Positions 43,271 to 54,852 are shown, counted from the first letter of the stretch. The stretch is DNA of 64,000 bases from an uncultured Paracoccaceae bacterium (GCA_905182165.1 CAJJAK010000009.1:1-64000), one strand, 5' to 3'. The notes: generated by a model from the sequence alone, not told the origin. Translations and numbers: made by a program.

Positions 43271-45694
43271 TTATTTATTTCTAGACCACCAACCATTTCT
43301 TGGAGTTTTATTTGGTTTAGCGCGAGGTTTAATAGTTCTCTTTGTTATTTTCTTCTTTTGCTTCTGATACCTTTTTTGGGTTGCTATCTTTAGTATTAAC
43401 TACTTTTTCTTTTTTTGAAATCGATTTAGGTACTACTTTAGGTTCGATTTGCAAATCAGTATTTGGTTCTTCCTCAAGGACTTCAGATTTTATTTTTCGT
43501 GGTCTACCCTTCTTTTTCTTTACTTCTATATCTTCAGTTTTCTTTTCTATTTGGGATACTTCTGTTTTTGCTACGTCTAAATTTGTTGTTTTTTGTTTGA
43601 GTGGTTAGATTTGGATATTTTGTTGCAACTCTTAACCTTTTCTTTTTTTTCAGTCTCTAATACCTTTATATCTTCTTTAATTGTTGTATCTTGAGGTTTA
43701 GATGAATTTTCCTCAAGTTTAGAGGCTTCATCGTCAGTGTTTAATTTTTCGTCGTTAAGATTGTTAATCTTACTTTTTCCGCCGCGTTTTCTACGCCTTC
43801 TTTTTTTCTTAAATTGTTCGTTTTCCTCCACAGTATCTTCGGAATTAACTTTATTTTCTGTGGGTTCGATTGGGGTTTCAGAGTCCTCAATAATACTGGT
43901 ATCAACAGAAATAAGTTTTTCATCTGGTTTTGGAATTATTCTTGTAGCCTCTTTAAATTTTTCTATTATATAGTTTGGATTTGTTATATTTGGTTGTGCC
44001 TCGATACGTATTGAAATGCCATTTCTTTTTTCGATTTCCAAGATATGGTCTCTCTTGTTGTTAATAAGATAATTAGCAACATCAAATGAAGTGGAAATTA
44101 GTACCTCTTTATTTTTACCTCTTACCGCTTCCTCTTCAATTTCTCTTAATATCATTAATGCTAAGTTGTCGTCTGATCTAATTAGACCTGTTCCGTGGCA
44201 ATGAGCACATGGGGATGTTGTAGCTTCAAGCATACCTGGCCTCAATCGCTGTCTAGACATTTCAAGGAGACCAAAATTAGATATTCTACCTACCTGAATT
44301 CTTGCTCTGTCATCCTTTAATTTATCTTTTAAACGTTTTTCAACCGCGTTGTTGTTACGTCTTTCATCCATATCGATGAAATCAATTACAATTAAACCAG
44401 CTAAATCACGTAAACGCAGTTGACGTGGAACCTCGTCGGAAGCTTCAAGATTTGTTTTTAAAGCTGTGTCTTCAATTGAGCCTTCTTTTGTGGCTCTACC
44501 CGAGTTAACATCTATGGCAACAAGAGCTTCTGTTATACCTATCACAATGTAACCACCAGATTTTAGTTGTACAGTAGGATTGAACATTCCACTTAAAAAA
44601 CTTTCAACTTGATACCGCGCGAATAATGGCATGAGATTATCATATTGACGAATTTTATTCGCATGACTTGGCAGTAACATTTTCATAAATTCTTTTGCCG
44701 ATTTAAAACCTTCTTCGCCTTCCACAAAAATCTCATCTACATCTCTTGTGTAAAGGTCTCGTATAGAACGTTTTATCAAGCTACCTTCTTCATAGATTTG
44801 ACATGGAGCTATAGATTTAAGGGTAAGATCACGTACTTCTTCCCATTGTCGTAATAAATACTCAAAGTCTCTTTTGATTTCAATTTTAGTTCGATTGGCG
44901 CCGGCTGTCCTAACAATGAGTCCAGTTCCTTCAGGAATATCCAATTCATTTGCAATTACTTTTAAGCGTTTGCGATCGTTTGCATTTGTAATTTTACGGC
45001 TTATTCCTCCTCCTCTTGCGGTGTTGGGCATTAAGACGCAATAGCGACCGGCAATTGATAAGTAACTAGTTAAAGCCGCTCCTTTATTACCTCTTTCTTC
45101 TTTAACAACTTGGATTAGTAATATTTGCCGTACTTTTATCACTTCTTGGATTTTGTACCTTCGCCGTCTTGGCTTTATAGTAACGTTTTCATTTTGCTCA
45201 TCATTACTGACGTTTACTTCGTCAGTATGATCATTGGCTTCGTTTGAATTGTCTTGGGTTTCTAAGTTAGAATCCCCATCAGTTTTAAGCAAATTCTCTT
45301 CACTTTGTTCTACCAAGTTTGTTTCGTCTGATAGAGTTTCTTTAGCAAGTAACTCATTTTCAAGCGCTTGTTCTCGTTTATCAGCGTCTTCTTGAATTTT
45401 TTTTGCGTAAGCCCGCTCTTCCTCTATAAGTATCTTTCGATCTTCCACAGGGATTTGATAGTAATCAGGGTGAATTTCTGAAAAAGCTAGAAATCCATGT
45501 CTATTTCCACCATAATCTACGAAAGCAGCCTGTAACGATGGTTCAACTCTCGTTACTTTTGCTAAATATATGCTTCCAGCCAACTGTTTCTTATTCAGTG
45601 ACTCAAAATCAAATTCCTCAACTTTATTTCCTTCAACAACGACAACACGCGTCTCTTCTGCGTGAGTGGCGTCAATAAGCATTTTTTTTGCCAT
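43271..45694 (-). CDS. rne: Ribonuclease E/G (frameshifts in the C-terminal tail)
   Basis: About 808 residues. MAKKMLIDATHAEETRVVVV opens, then the S1 domain, GNRHGFLAFSEIHPDYY, with a long acidic insertion (KRE...TDEVNV) as in alphaproteobacteria. The catalytic core has RTAGANRTKIEIKRDFEYLL, ALVAIDVNSGRATKEGS, VIDFIDMDERRNNNAVEK and the zinc-link SPCAHCHGTG (CxxC). The tail is basic and acidic in turn (KKKRRRRKRGGKSK). Two breaks near 43600 and 43340 restore a tail with KKKKGRPRKIKSEVL and the end RNGWWSRNK, typical of Rhodobacterales RNase E. It starts degradosome-mediated mRNA decay and rRNA maturation. Confidence 0.95.
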
Positions 45695-46150
45695 TTTTTC
45701 TCTACTCTGGTTCGTACATTTAATTTTATTTTAAAAATAAATGACAACCTATTTATGGGCAATAAACTATTTAGAATCGATAAAATATCATACTTAAAAG
45801 TATGTTCAAAAGTATTGGAATTTTTTATTCTGTAGTTCATCGCGTTACAATTCTGGGCTGATTACCCAATGTTAATTTGAAGCTTTGCTTCACTTTCTAA
45901 CCACTCTGTGGTTATTTTTTAGTTAGTCACAAATAATATTATGTGAAAATCCAAAGAAACTTTAAGGCACCTTAATTAAACTTGCCATTGTTAAGGATAA
46001 TACACTCCTCTTCTGAGTAAGTACAATGTTATTTCGAAAAAATCGAAATTTTAACTTATTATATTATCAATATATTTCATAATCTCTTTACGTTGATCTG
46101 AGGTCCCGTTACAATCTAAAGCCAATTATAATGAGATATTAGGCTAACAA
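45695..46150. promoter_or_regulatory. 456-bp divergent intergenic region with a hairpin-rich leader before rne
   Basis: No convincing gene is present. On the minus strand the stretch before rne contains four inverted repeats: 45898-45914 (7-bp stem, 3-nt loop, then a T-run on the plus strand), 45879-45891 (5-bp stem), 45854-45868 (4-bp stem) and 45789-45804 (perfect 7-bp stem). A fifth, ATTTCG/CGAAAT, lies at 46031-46049. They could form a structured 5' leader of the rne mRNA, the place where RNase E autoregulation acts in enterobacteria (by analogy). The prfB promoter must also lie here. Confidence 0.5.
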
Positions 46151-47279
46151 ATGCGCGCTGAACTACAAAATATTGTTGATAAAATAACTAAATCTTTGAA
46201 GCTTTTAGAGCAAAGGATGGATTTAGGTTCTGTTGATCATCGATTGGAAGAGTTTAATGCATTGTCTGAAAACTTTATATTTTAAGAATTTACGAATTTA
46301 CAATTGTACACATATTTTTGAAGAAAATTAGCCTTCAAAACAGATTGAAACATATAAAAATCAAGATTTTGAATTGAAAGAAAACGTTGATTTAATTGAA
46401 TTAGCTGAGCAAGAAAATGAAGTTAGTATTTTAGAAGAAATTGATGGTAATTTGAAAAAGTTATTAATTTTTGCTGAAAAGAAAGAAATAGAGGCATTGT
46501 TAGATGGAGAAGCTGATGCAAATGATGCCTTTTTAGAAATTAATGCTGGTGCTGGTGGTACTGAAAGTTGTGATTGGGCATCTATGCTCTCACGTATGTA
46601 CGTCAGATGGGCGGAGCAGCGAGATTATAAAGTCGAATTAATGTCAGAGAGTTCTGGGGATGAGGCTGGGATAAAATCTGTAACCTATAAAATCCATGGT
46701 TTAAATGCGTATGGGTGGTTAAAATCTGAAAGTGGTGTTCATAGATTAGTTAGAATTTCACCATTTGATAGCAATTCCAAAAGGCACACCTCTTTTTCGT
46801 CAGTATGGGTGTATCCTGTTATTGATGAAAATATTGAAATTGAAATCAATCCTGCTGATATAAGGATTGATACATACAGATCTAGTGGAGCGGGTGGACA
46901 ACATGTTAATACAACAGACTCAGCCGTTAGAATAACTCATCATCCGACTGGAATTGTGGTAACTAGTTCAGAAAAATCTCAACACCAAAACCGTGATATT
47001 GCGATGAAAGCATTAAAATCACGGCTCTATCAATTAGAATTGGATAAGCGTACTGCGGAAATTTCCCAAGCACATGAGAGTAAAGGTGATGCGGGTTGGG
47101 GTAATCAAATCAGGTCATATGTTTTACAACCATATCAAATGGTTAAAGATCTTAGATCCAATATTGAAACATCTGATACGCAGGGCGTATTGAACGGCAA
47201 CTTGGATAAGTTTATGGCAGGTGCATTAGCCTTGAATGTAGCAGGTAAGTCTCGTTCAGAAGCAAATTCAGAAAATTAA
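46151..47279 (+). CDS. prfB: Peptide chain release factor 2 (one disrupted stretch)
   Basis: About 375 residues, reading TGA and [23 protein letters not shown] and [19 protein letters not shown] start the protein. A block of about 60 nt (46278-46340) fits no frame well; the frame then resumes at [21 protein letters not shown]. The recognition motif SPF is in [18 protein letters not shown], and the catalytic GGQ in [17 protein letters not shown]. The canonical programmed +1 frameshift site (CTTTGA at about codon 25) is not present: [10 protein letters not shown] reads through. The gene is divergent from rne with no amiC or mrcA between, unlike many relatives. Confidence 0.9.
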
Positions 47280-47286
47280 TTATTAT

Positions 47287-47778
47287 TTACATTGGTTTTT
47301 TTGAATCATTATCTGACTTTGAGCTATTTAAGGGTTCATCCTGCCGTTGAACAGAACCTTCAAAATGCGCTCCACTTTCAATAGCAATTGTTTTATGAAT
47401 TATATCACCTTCAACTTTAGCACTAGAAGTTAAGCGGACCTTTAAACCCCTTACTTTCCCAATCACTCTTCCGTTTATAACCACATCATCAGCTATAACT
47501 TCACCTCTGATCGTTGCGCCTTCACCGACAGTTAAAAGGTGCGCACGAATATCTCCTTCAACTGTTCCTTCAATTTGAATATCTCCAGTTGTTTGGAGAT
47601 TTCCTTTAACAATTAGGTCAGACGAGAGACTTGAAACTGGTGGCTTTATTTTCGGCCCTGAAGAAAGTGATTTATCATCACTTGTCTGTTTTAATGCTGA
47701 GCCTATCGGTTCGGAAGTCGAAAGCTTCTCACTTTCAATATTTGATTTAATAGTATTTATTTTATTTTTAGAAAACAT
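47287..47778 (-). CDS. Bactofilin
   Basis: 163 residues from ATG 47776-47778. The cytoskeletal beta-helix repeats are visible: SSDLIVKGNLQTTGDIQIEG, VEGDIRAHLLTVGEGATIRG, VIADDVVINGRVIGKVRG and DIIHKTIAIESGAHFEGSVQ, spaced about 17 residues apart. Flanking tails are disordered. Bactofilins polymerise without nucleotide and often scaffold M23 peptidases encoded next to them, as here. As written, the frame is open into the M23 gene; I treat it as a separate gene because the ATG and MFSKNKIN start are typical and one more A in the A6 run before it would end the M23 protein at KQKNVF-stop. Confidence 0.82.
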   Translation of the reverse strand: MFSKNKINTIKSNIESEKLSTSEPIGSALKQTSDDKSLSSGPKIKPPVSSLSSDLIVKGNLQTTGDIQIEGTVEGDIRAHLLTVGEGATIRGEVIADDVVINGRVIGKVRGLKVRLTSSAKVEGDIIHKTIAIESGAHFEGSVQRQDEPLNSSKSDNDSKKPM

Positions 47779-49067
47779 TTTTTGCTTGTGAGCATATTTC
47801 ATAGGGTTGATTGCTTTTCCATTTTTTCTTATTTCATAGTGTAAATGCGTACCCGTACTTCGTCCAGTATTACCCATATTTCCTATTACATCTCCACGGG
47901 CAACTCTTTGCCCAGATTTCACTCGAATTTTCTTTAAATGAGCGTATCTTGTTTTATATCCCATTCCGTGGCGAATCTCAATTAGTTTTCCATAAGCTCC
48001 ACTTACCCATGCCTTTGTTACTGTACCATCAGCTGTTGCATGAATTTTTGAGCCTGAGTATGCTGCTAAATCAATACCATGATGCATCTGTTTGCGCCCA
48101 TTTTTAGGATCCGTTCTTACGCCAAAAGAAGAAGTAAAGCGGTAGTTTACATTCAAAGGATGAGAAAATGGAGTTTGAAAAGCCGCTAATCGATATAAAT
48201 TCAATGTGTCAAGGTTACTTAAAATTTCGTTTGCTCTAGAATTCACGCGAGTATCGCTGGAATGACCTTTGGAAATTAGTAATGGCATCAAAGGTCCCCC
48301 AGTGCCAGAATAGCCTCTCCGAACATCTTGAAGTAGTTTATCAGTTGAAATGCCGACATCTTCAAACATCTTTTCTAAAGGTGAGATTGAAACGGATACA
48401 GCTTCCTCTAATCTAGAGAAAATTCTTTCTGCTCTTTCTGTCGAAATAAGGGCTTTATGTTTCAAATCAGCAATGGCTATTCTTAACTCGTTATTTTCCT
48501 CAGATATTAACTCTCTTTGTATGCCGTTTTTCTCAAGGGCTACCGACAAGAAGTTTATAGTATCCTGAATTGTAACACTATTTGTATTTATATTTTTATC
48601 AGTAAATCTACCAATTACTCCATAAATTGTATTATCTTCATGCATAATACTATCTTTTGTAATTCTTTAATGGCTAAGTTTAATTCTTTATTATAGGTTT
48701 CTGAAGTTAAAAATGATGTTTGGTTTTTCGAGATCTCTTTAATAGCGGTTTGAAACTGTTGCTGTGCAATAGTTGCTATTTTTTCTTTTACATCCCTTTC
48801 GGAAGCTAGCGCATTTAGGCGCTCTTGGTATTTTTGTTCTTTATTGAAGGCCTGAGTGTTTGCATTTTTTGAATAAGTGGTGTCTATCGCAATATAAGAA
48901 GTGGATATTATTGTCCAAAGCCCCAGAATAATAATGAGTATGCATCCAGATATCTGTTGGTAAGGTTTTATGGTCATATAAGTTGTTCTATTATTTGATT
49001 TAATAAATACTCTTTTTGTATTAAATCTATTTGCAAACCATTCGCTTAATTTAACAAATTTACTCAT
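47768..49067 (-). CDS. M23 family metallopeptidase with N-terminal DUF5930 (frameshifted)
   Basis: About 432 residues. The N-terminal piece (49067-48615) is DUF5930-like: RVFIKSNNRTTYMTIKPYQQ, a membrane helix (ISGCILIIILGLWTIISTSYI) and coiled-coil NKEQKYQERLNALASERDVKE. After a break near 48640 the coiled coil goes on, then the LytM/M23 domain with SSFGVRTDPKNGRKQMHHGID, IHATADGTVTKAWVSGAYGK and GNTGRSTGTHLHYEIRKNG, giving the zinc ligands HxxxD and HxH. Probably a cell-wall endopeptidase or an activator anchored in the inner membrane. Its end overlaps the bactofilin start; the proposed stop at 47768-47770 requires one base added in an A-run. Confidence 0.82.
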
Positions 49068-49166
49068 TTTGTAAGCTCTCTTAAAGGTTTTTAAGTACTA
49101 AATAACTCACATGGTATAATAAAAATTACGCTATGTCGCAACAAGTTTGTATAATCTTTTTGATAT

Positions 49167-49979
49167 TCAAAGTTCTTGCTCTGTTAAAGGCCAGTAAAAA
49201 TCTGGTGGCAATCCACTTTCAGCTCTTTTCTCTTCATTAAATGGTGGTTTTAGTGTGGAGTGAAAATACTTTCGAACCAGCTTGTGAAATGTTGGCTTTG
49301 GATCGAGATTATTTCGTCCACACAAAAAATTAAACCATTTTGATCCATAAGAAACATGGTTTACTTCTTCTGAATAAATTATGTTGAGATATTCTACTGC
49401 TTTTTGTTCATTCGCATTTTTAAAAAGTTCAATCATCTTTGGAGTCACGTCCAGACCACGAGCTTCCAAAACCATAGGAACAACTGCTAAACGACCTAAT
49501 ATGTCCTCATCAGTTTGCTTTGCTGCGTCCCACATACTATCGTGAGCAGGTAAAGCTCCATAGAATGAGTTTCGATCTTGTAGCAATTGTGACAAAAGTC
49601 CGAAGTGTTTAGTCTCATCTTTGGCTGCATTTACCCAGTCGTCATAAAAGCTTAAAGGGAATTTCACTTTTGAAAACCTGGCTATTATATCCCAATGAAG
49701 GTCAATAGCATTAAGTTCAATGTGCGCCACTGAATGGATTAAAGCTATTCTGCCCTTTTCTGACCCAAATTTTCTTTTAGGCATTAAGCGTGGCGGTAAT
49801 AAATTTGGTTTTTCTGGCCTTGTTGGGGTGTCTGGACAGATCGCATTTCCAATACAAATTTTATTTTTATTCTTTCTGTCATTCAACCAAAGCTCAGCAT
49901 TACTGGATAAGTAATTTTATTTGCAACATTTTTTGCATCTTACGTCTACTGCCATTTCGGTTAAGGAATTAGTTTTCAT
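49167..49979 (-). CDS. DUF455 family ferritin-like protein (frameshifted at start)
   Basis: About 268 residues. The ferritin-like four-helix part has RIALIHSVAHIELNAIDLHW, AKDETKHFGLLSQLLQDRNS, LEARGLDVTPKMIELFKNAN and YSEEVNHVSYGSKWFNFLCG, giving the di-metal ligand pattern E..H/ExxH. Members resemble tRNA hydroxylase MiaE and other diiron proteins. ATG 49977-49979 overlaps the bcp stop (ATGA) and starts MKTNSLTEMAVDV; two compensating indels near 49905-49940 are needed to reach AELWLNDRKNKN. The function is unknown. It follows bcp directly. Confidence 0.78.
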
Positions 49980-50434
49980 AATGCCTGTGCAGTTTTAATT
50001 ACATCCTGGACATCAGGTTCGGTTTTTGGTCCAAATCTTTTAATTGTTCCACCGTCTTTACTAATTAAAAATGTTGATCTTTCTATACCCTGATATGTTT
50101 TACCATACATTGTTTTTTCTTTCCAAACTTGAAAAGCCTCGCACATTAGGCCTTCATGGTCATAAAGTAGATCTACTGATAATTGATGCTTTTCTTTGAA
50201 TTTTTCATGTGATGATTGATCATCTTTTGAAACCCCAAAAAGCTCAATTCCCAAGTCAGAGAATTGTTTCTTGTTATTTGAGAAATCTTTAGTCTCAATG
50301 GTACAACCTGGCGTATCGTCGCGTGGGTAAAAAAACAAAACATAGAATTTGTTTTCAAAGAATTGTTGCGTGATCTTTTCTCCAGTATCAAGTGTTGCAG
50401 AAAAATTTGGGATTTCAGTAGCGTTTAGCGTCAT
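49976..50434 (-). CDS. bcp: Thioredoxin-dependent peroxiredoxin, Bcp/PrxQ type
   Basis: An intact 152-residue protein. The peroxidatic Cys lies in FFYPRDDTPGCTIETKDFSN. In Bcp the resolving Cys often lies four residues on; here ETKDF replaces it, so this is a 1-Cys-like or atypical member. The ERSTFLISKDG segment is usual. It reduces organic peroxides with thioredoxin. Its stop overlaps the DUF455 start. Confidence 0.92.
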   Translation of the reverse strand: MTLNATEIPNFSATLDTGEKITQQFFENKFYVLFFYPRDDTPGCTIETKDFSNNKKQFSDLGIELFGVSKDDQSSHEKFKEKHQLSVDLLYDHEGLMCEAFQVWKEKTMYGKTYQGIERSTFLISKDGGTIKRFGPKTEPDVQDVIKTAQAL

Positions 50435-50554
50435 ATTAATGCCTCGTTAATTTATGTTATCATGCATCACAAAGGTATCATTATTTTTTTAAATTCAAGT
50501 AGTAAACTTTATTAATATGAAATATGCATAATTTTAGAAATTAGATATGATTAA

Positions 50555-53500
50555 ATGAAAAAACTTATTAAATTTTGTTAATTTTGTTTTTCTTAATAAT
50601 ATTTTTTTTCATTTTTGTTTTTTTAATTATTGGGCTCAAGGGGTTTTATGCTCCAAGTTGGGCTTTGAGTAAGTTTGAAAAAGAATTCAACAATCTTTTG
50701 AAAGGCCCCACTGCTTCAATCGGCGATGTGCGAATTCAACTTTTTAACAATGGCAATTTTATTTCGGCCACGTTATTTAAAATAGTTTTAAAAGATATCA
50801 GTTCTAATCAATTAGCATACTTAAATGAACTTGAAGCAACCTTTGGTTATGAGCTTTTATTCACTCAAACGCTGCAACCTAATTCATTGTTGATATCGAA
50901 TAGTACATTAATAATAAATCGAAATTTAGAGGGCGGTTTCTCTTTTGAAGTACGCAAGGAACGTGAGACATCTAAGGTTTCTAGTTATACTGAAATTATA
51001 GAAATACTAAATCGGATGGAAAAGACGTTAGAATCAAAAATATTTAGAAATTTAACTATTTTTTCGGCAGTAAATACTAACGTAGCGTTTTTTGATAAGA
51101 AGTCTGGGAAAACATGGTGGTTTAATAATGGGGAGTTTTTATTAGAAAATTTGCAAGATCGTTTATTAGTCCAATCTTCAGCAAATTTAGTATATGGTGA
51201 CGGTATTAAATCTCGAGGTTTGCTCAAGCTTGTAAAGCTGCGGGGAGAAAAGCAAGCACAAGTTTCAGCAAACATTGATAATATAAAAATTAACGAACTA
51301 GCAGAACAGTTTCCAGAATTTAATTTTTTGTCAAATTTTAATTTACCAGTTTCAATTTCCACTACTGCTACCTTATTGGACGATGGAAAACTTGAAGGAT
51401 TAAAAGGGGTTTTAGAGACAGATAAAGGTGAGATTATTTTACCTCATTCTAATGAAAATTTTTTAGTAAATAATGGAAAAGTTTATTTTGAGTATGATCG
51501 AAGTAGCAATGAAGTAGAAGTAATACAGGCTTCTATTGATACTGAGTTTGGTGTGAGTATTGGAACAGGCACACTTTATTTAAATGAAAAATCTGATGTA
51601 CAAGAATTAATAGTAACTGGTCAATTTGAGTTAAATGACACAAAATTATATGCTTCCAAAGTATTTGACCAAGATTTTGAAATAGAGAAGATCATTACTG
51701 ATATACGAATGGATTTTAATAATAATTCTATAGAATTTGGGCAATTTTTTGCACAATTTCCAGAATTTGGAGTCACTGGTACGGGCAAGTTGAAATTTGC
51801 TAGAGAAGGTATTACTGCTCACACTCAGTTTGACATTTCAGATTTGCCAGTTGGAACTTTTGTAAACTTGTGGCCTCTTAAAAAAGGTATGAAGAGCAAG
51901 CTTTGGGCGGCCAAAAATATAAATAAAGGGTATTTGAGAAATATAAGTGGCGAAATTCTTACTAATCCAACTAAAGGACAAAACATTCAAATAAGTTTTA
52001 AATTTGATGATGCTGTTTTTAAATTACTGGAAGGTTTAGGGCCAATTATTGAGGCGAATGGGTACGGTGCAGTTGTAAATAATACTTTTAGCATAGGGCT
52101 TGAAAGTGGTTATATTTCCTCAGAATATGACGACTTAATGGATATTTCAGGCTCAACATTAATCATAAAGAAAGACGACAACCTTACTCCTAATGTTTTT
52201 ATAAATATGATTTCGGTTGCTAACTTACCAACTTCATTTAGAATTTTAGAAGCACTTCCAAAAAAATATCAAATTCCAGAGAAATTATTATCACTGGATT
52301 TGAAAGGTATTGCCCTGGCTAATACAAAACTATCTTTTCCGTTAGAAAATAAACTTAAGAATAGACGAATTTCCTTTTCAACGTCTGCTAAACTTAAGTC
52401 TGTTTCTTCAAATCGCATAATAGCTGGACAGGATTTTTTAGCTCAGACCTTATATCTTGAGGCAGATAATAAAAATTTATCTGTTAGCCTCATTACGAAC
52501 CATTCAATTGTTGGTAATTGGAAAAAATCATTTGAACCAAATAAAGTTGGGGAGAGCAAGCTTGAAGGTAAAGTTACAATCACAAATTCATTGTTATCAG
52601 ATTTGGGAGTAAAATTACCTGATTTGACATTCTTAGGTAAAACCACTGGAGATTTTTCAATGATCTTCAAAGATGGTTCTCCACCAGTATTTAGATTGAA
52701 ATCTGATCTTAAAGGATTAGGCATTGATTTAAAAACAATAAGTTGGAAAAAACCAGAGGAATTGTTGGGTGTTTTGCAACTAGCAGGTAACTTGGGTTCT
52801 TCGCCACAGATTTCCAACTTATTCTTTTCTGCATCTGATTTGTCAATTGATGCGAAATTATTTTTTAAAGAAAATGGTGATCTTAAAAAAATGATATGCT
52901 CATCATTAATCGTTCAGGATTGGTTGGATGTATTCTTAGAGGTAAGTAATAACAATGAAAATGATCTTTCTGTTAAGATCTTGGGCGGAAATTTGGATCT
53001 AAATAAAATTATAAGCAACAACAAAACAGAGTTTCTTAATTATCCAATTTTTGTGGAGTTAGATAATTTAACCATTTCTGATGATATAATCTTAAATAAT
53101 TTAACGGCTGATTTATTCCTAGGAAAAGCAGATATTGGAAATTTTACAGCTAAATTAAATAATGGCCCTTGGATTGGTGGTGTTTTAAATAGTAGTGAGA
53201 ATGGAGTGGCAATAAAGATAGAATCTGATGATGCTGGAGCGGTTTTAAGGTCATCTGGTATGTTTGAAAATGCACGTAATGGAGAATTATCACTGTATTT
53301 GATACCGTCGGGTACAGAAGGGCGTTATGACGGAGAGCTAATTGTTAAGAATACCCGCGTGGTTAATGCTCCAGTGCTTGCTGAATTATTATCTGCTGTA
53401 AGCGTTATTGGATTATTGGAGCAAATGGATGGGCAGGGGTTAGCCTTTATCGAAAGTAAAGCTAGTTTTAGCTTTGAACCAGGTGTAATTCAAATTCATG

Positions 53501-53799
53501 ACAGTAGCGCTATAGGAGCATCAATGGGGTTAACAATGATGGGTTATTTCTATCCAAATACCGGGGCAATTAAGGCAAATGGCGTCATTACTCCTTTATA
53601 TGCGGTAAATGGAATATTTGAGCAAACTGGTTTGTTTGCCGGCCTTCTGAGGTCCGAGAGTGAGGGTGTGTTTGGATTTAATTATGAATTAAGTAGTGAT
53701 GGCAATAAGTTACTTGTTGATGTTAATCCATTGTCAATCCTTACACCTGGTGTTTTTAGAGAACTTTTCAATTCATCAATGCCAGAGAGAACAGAATGA
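50555..53799 (+). CDS. AsmA-like/DUF3971 inner-membrane-anchored protein (one frameshift at start)
   Basis: About 1,080 residues. MKKLIKF at about 50555 is joined to the main frame by adding one T in a T-run, giving a long hydrophobic anchor (LLILFFLIIFFFIFVFLIIG). The rest is mainly beta-strand, with AsmA-like C-terminal motifs: LELSLYLIPSGTEGRYDGEL-type GELSLYLIPSGTEGRYDG, NAPVLAELLSAVSVIGLLEQ, GQGLAFIESKASF, SSAIGASMGLTMMGYFYP and NGVITPLYAVNGIFEQ. It resembles the YhdP/AsmA group of large bridge-like proteins implicated in moving phospholipids to the outer membrane. Its TGA overlaps the queA start (ATGA), suggesting one operon. Confidence 0.85.
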
Positions 53800-54852
53800 T
53801 TTTAGACGACTTTGATTTTTTTCTTCCTGAAGAATTAATTGCTTTAAGGCCGGTCAAACCAAGAACATCCTCGCGGCTTTTAGTAGCTGAGGGTGGGTCT
53901 TTAATTGATGCAAAATTTTCCCAACTGGAAAATTTTTTACGTCCTGGCGATCGGTTAGTTTTAAATAACACTCGTGTCTTAAAGTCATTTATTTCAGCTA
54001 TTAGAATACGGCATGAAAATAATTTAAGTTCTGAAGCAAAAGTTAAGTTTAATTTATTAGAGAAGGTTTCAAAAACAAAGTGGAAAGTTTTGGTTAAACC
54101 TTTAAAAAAATTGAAAAAAAATGATATTTTACAATTATCTAATGGCGGTTCATTAATAGTTTCTTCGGTCTTTAGTGATCATGCTATAATTGATTTTCAA
54201 TTAAATGAAGGGGAGTGCCTTGAAGGGTTTTTGAAAAATGTAGGTCAAATGCCAATACCACCATATATACTTAAAAAACGAAAAGTTGATGAAATATGAT
54301 GATATTGATTATCAAACTGTTTTCGCATGTTCAGAAGGGTCGGTGGCTGCTCCTACAGCATCGTTGCATTTTGATAACTCTTTGATAAGCAAATTAGAAA
54401 CTATGGGAGTTAAGTTATCGTATGTCACTCTTCATGTGGGTGGGGGTACTTTTTTGCCAATTAAAACTGAAAATATTTCAGAACATAAAATGCACAGTGA
54501 GTACGGTGTCGTGTCATCTGAAACTGCGGAAGAGATAAACCAAACAAAAAGAAATGGAAAACGTGTTATAGCTGTTGGTACAACCTCAGCGAGGTTGTTG
54601 GAGACTGCATCAATTGATAATTCATGTTCGGCCTTTAAGGGTAAAACTGATATTTTTATAAAACCAGGCTATGACTTTAAGTTAATTGATGGGTTAATAA
54701 CTAATTTTCACTTACCTAAATCCACTCTTATTATTTTAGTTGCCTCATTGATTGGTTTAAAGGAATGTAAAGACCTATATTCTCATGCGATTGAAAAGAA
54801 ATATCGGTTTTTTTCCTACGGAGATAGTTCTCTTATACTGCGCAAGTCTTAA
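53796..54852 (+). CDS. queA: S-adenosylmethionine:tRNA ribosyltransferase-isomerase (one frameshift)
   Basis: About 350 residues. QueA transfers and isomerises the ribosyl group of SAM onto preQ1 in tRNA to give epoxyqueuosine. Motifs: DDFDFFLPEELIALRPVKPR, GDRLVLNNTRVL, VGQMPIPPYI and, after a break near 54290, YQTVFACSEGSVAAPTASLHF, YVTLHVGGGTFLPI, KRVIAVGTTSARLLE and LITNFHLPKSTLIILV. The last motif contains the catalytic-site residues of the family. It overlaps the AsmA-like gene by 4 bp. tgt, the preceding step, is at 60.1 kb. Confidence 0.95.

Noticed and set aside
43342..43608. 88-codon Phe/Ser-rich plus-strand ORF
   Set aside because: It is antisense to the Lys/Glu-rich RNase E tail, which explains its composition.
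45898..45920. Plus-strand Rho-independent terminator
   Set aside because: The stem and T-run fit, but no plus-strand gene ends before it; it is more likely part of the rne leader.
46151..46280. Programmed +1 frameshift in prfB
   Set aside because: The CTTTGA slip site is absent; the break is later and does not match the mechanism.
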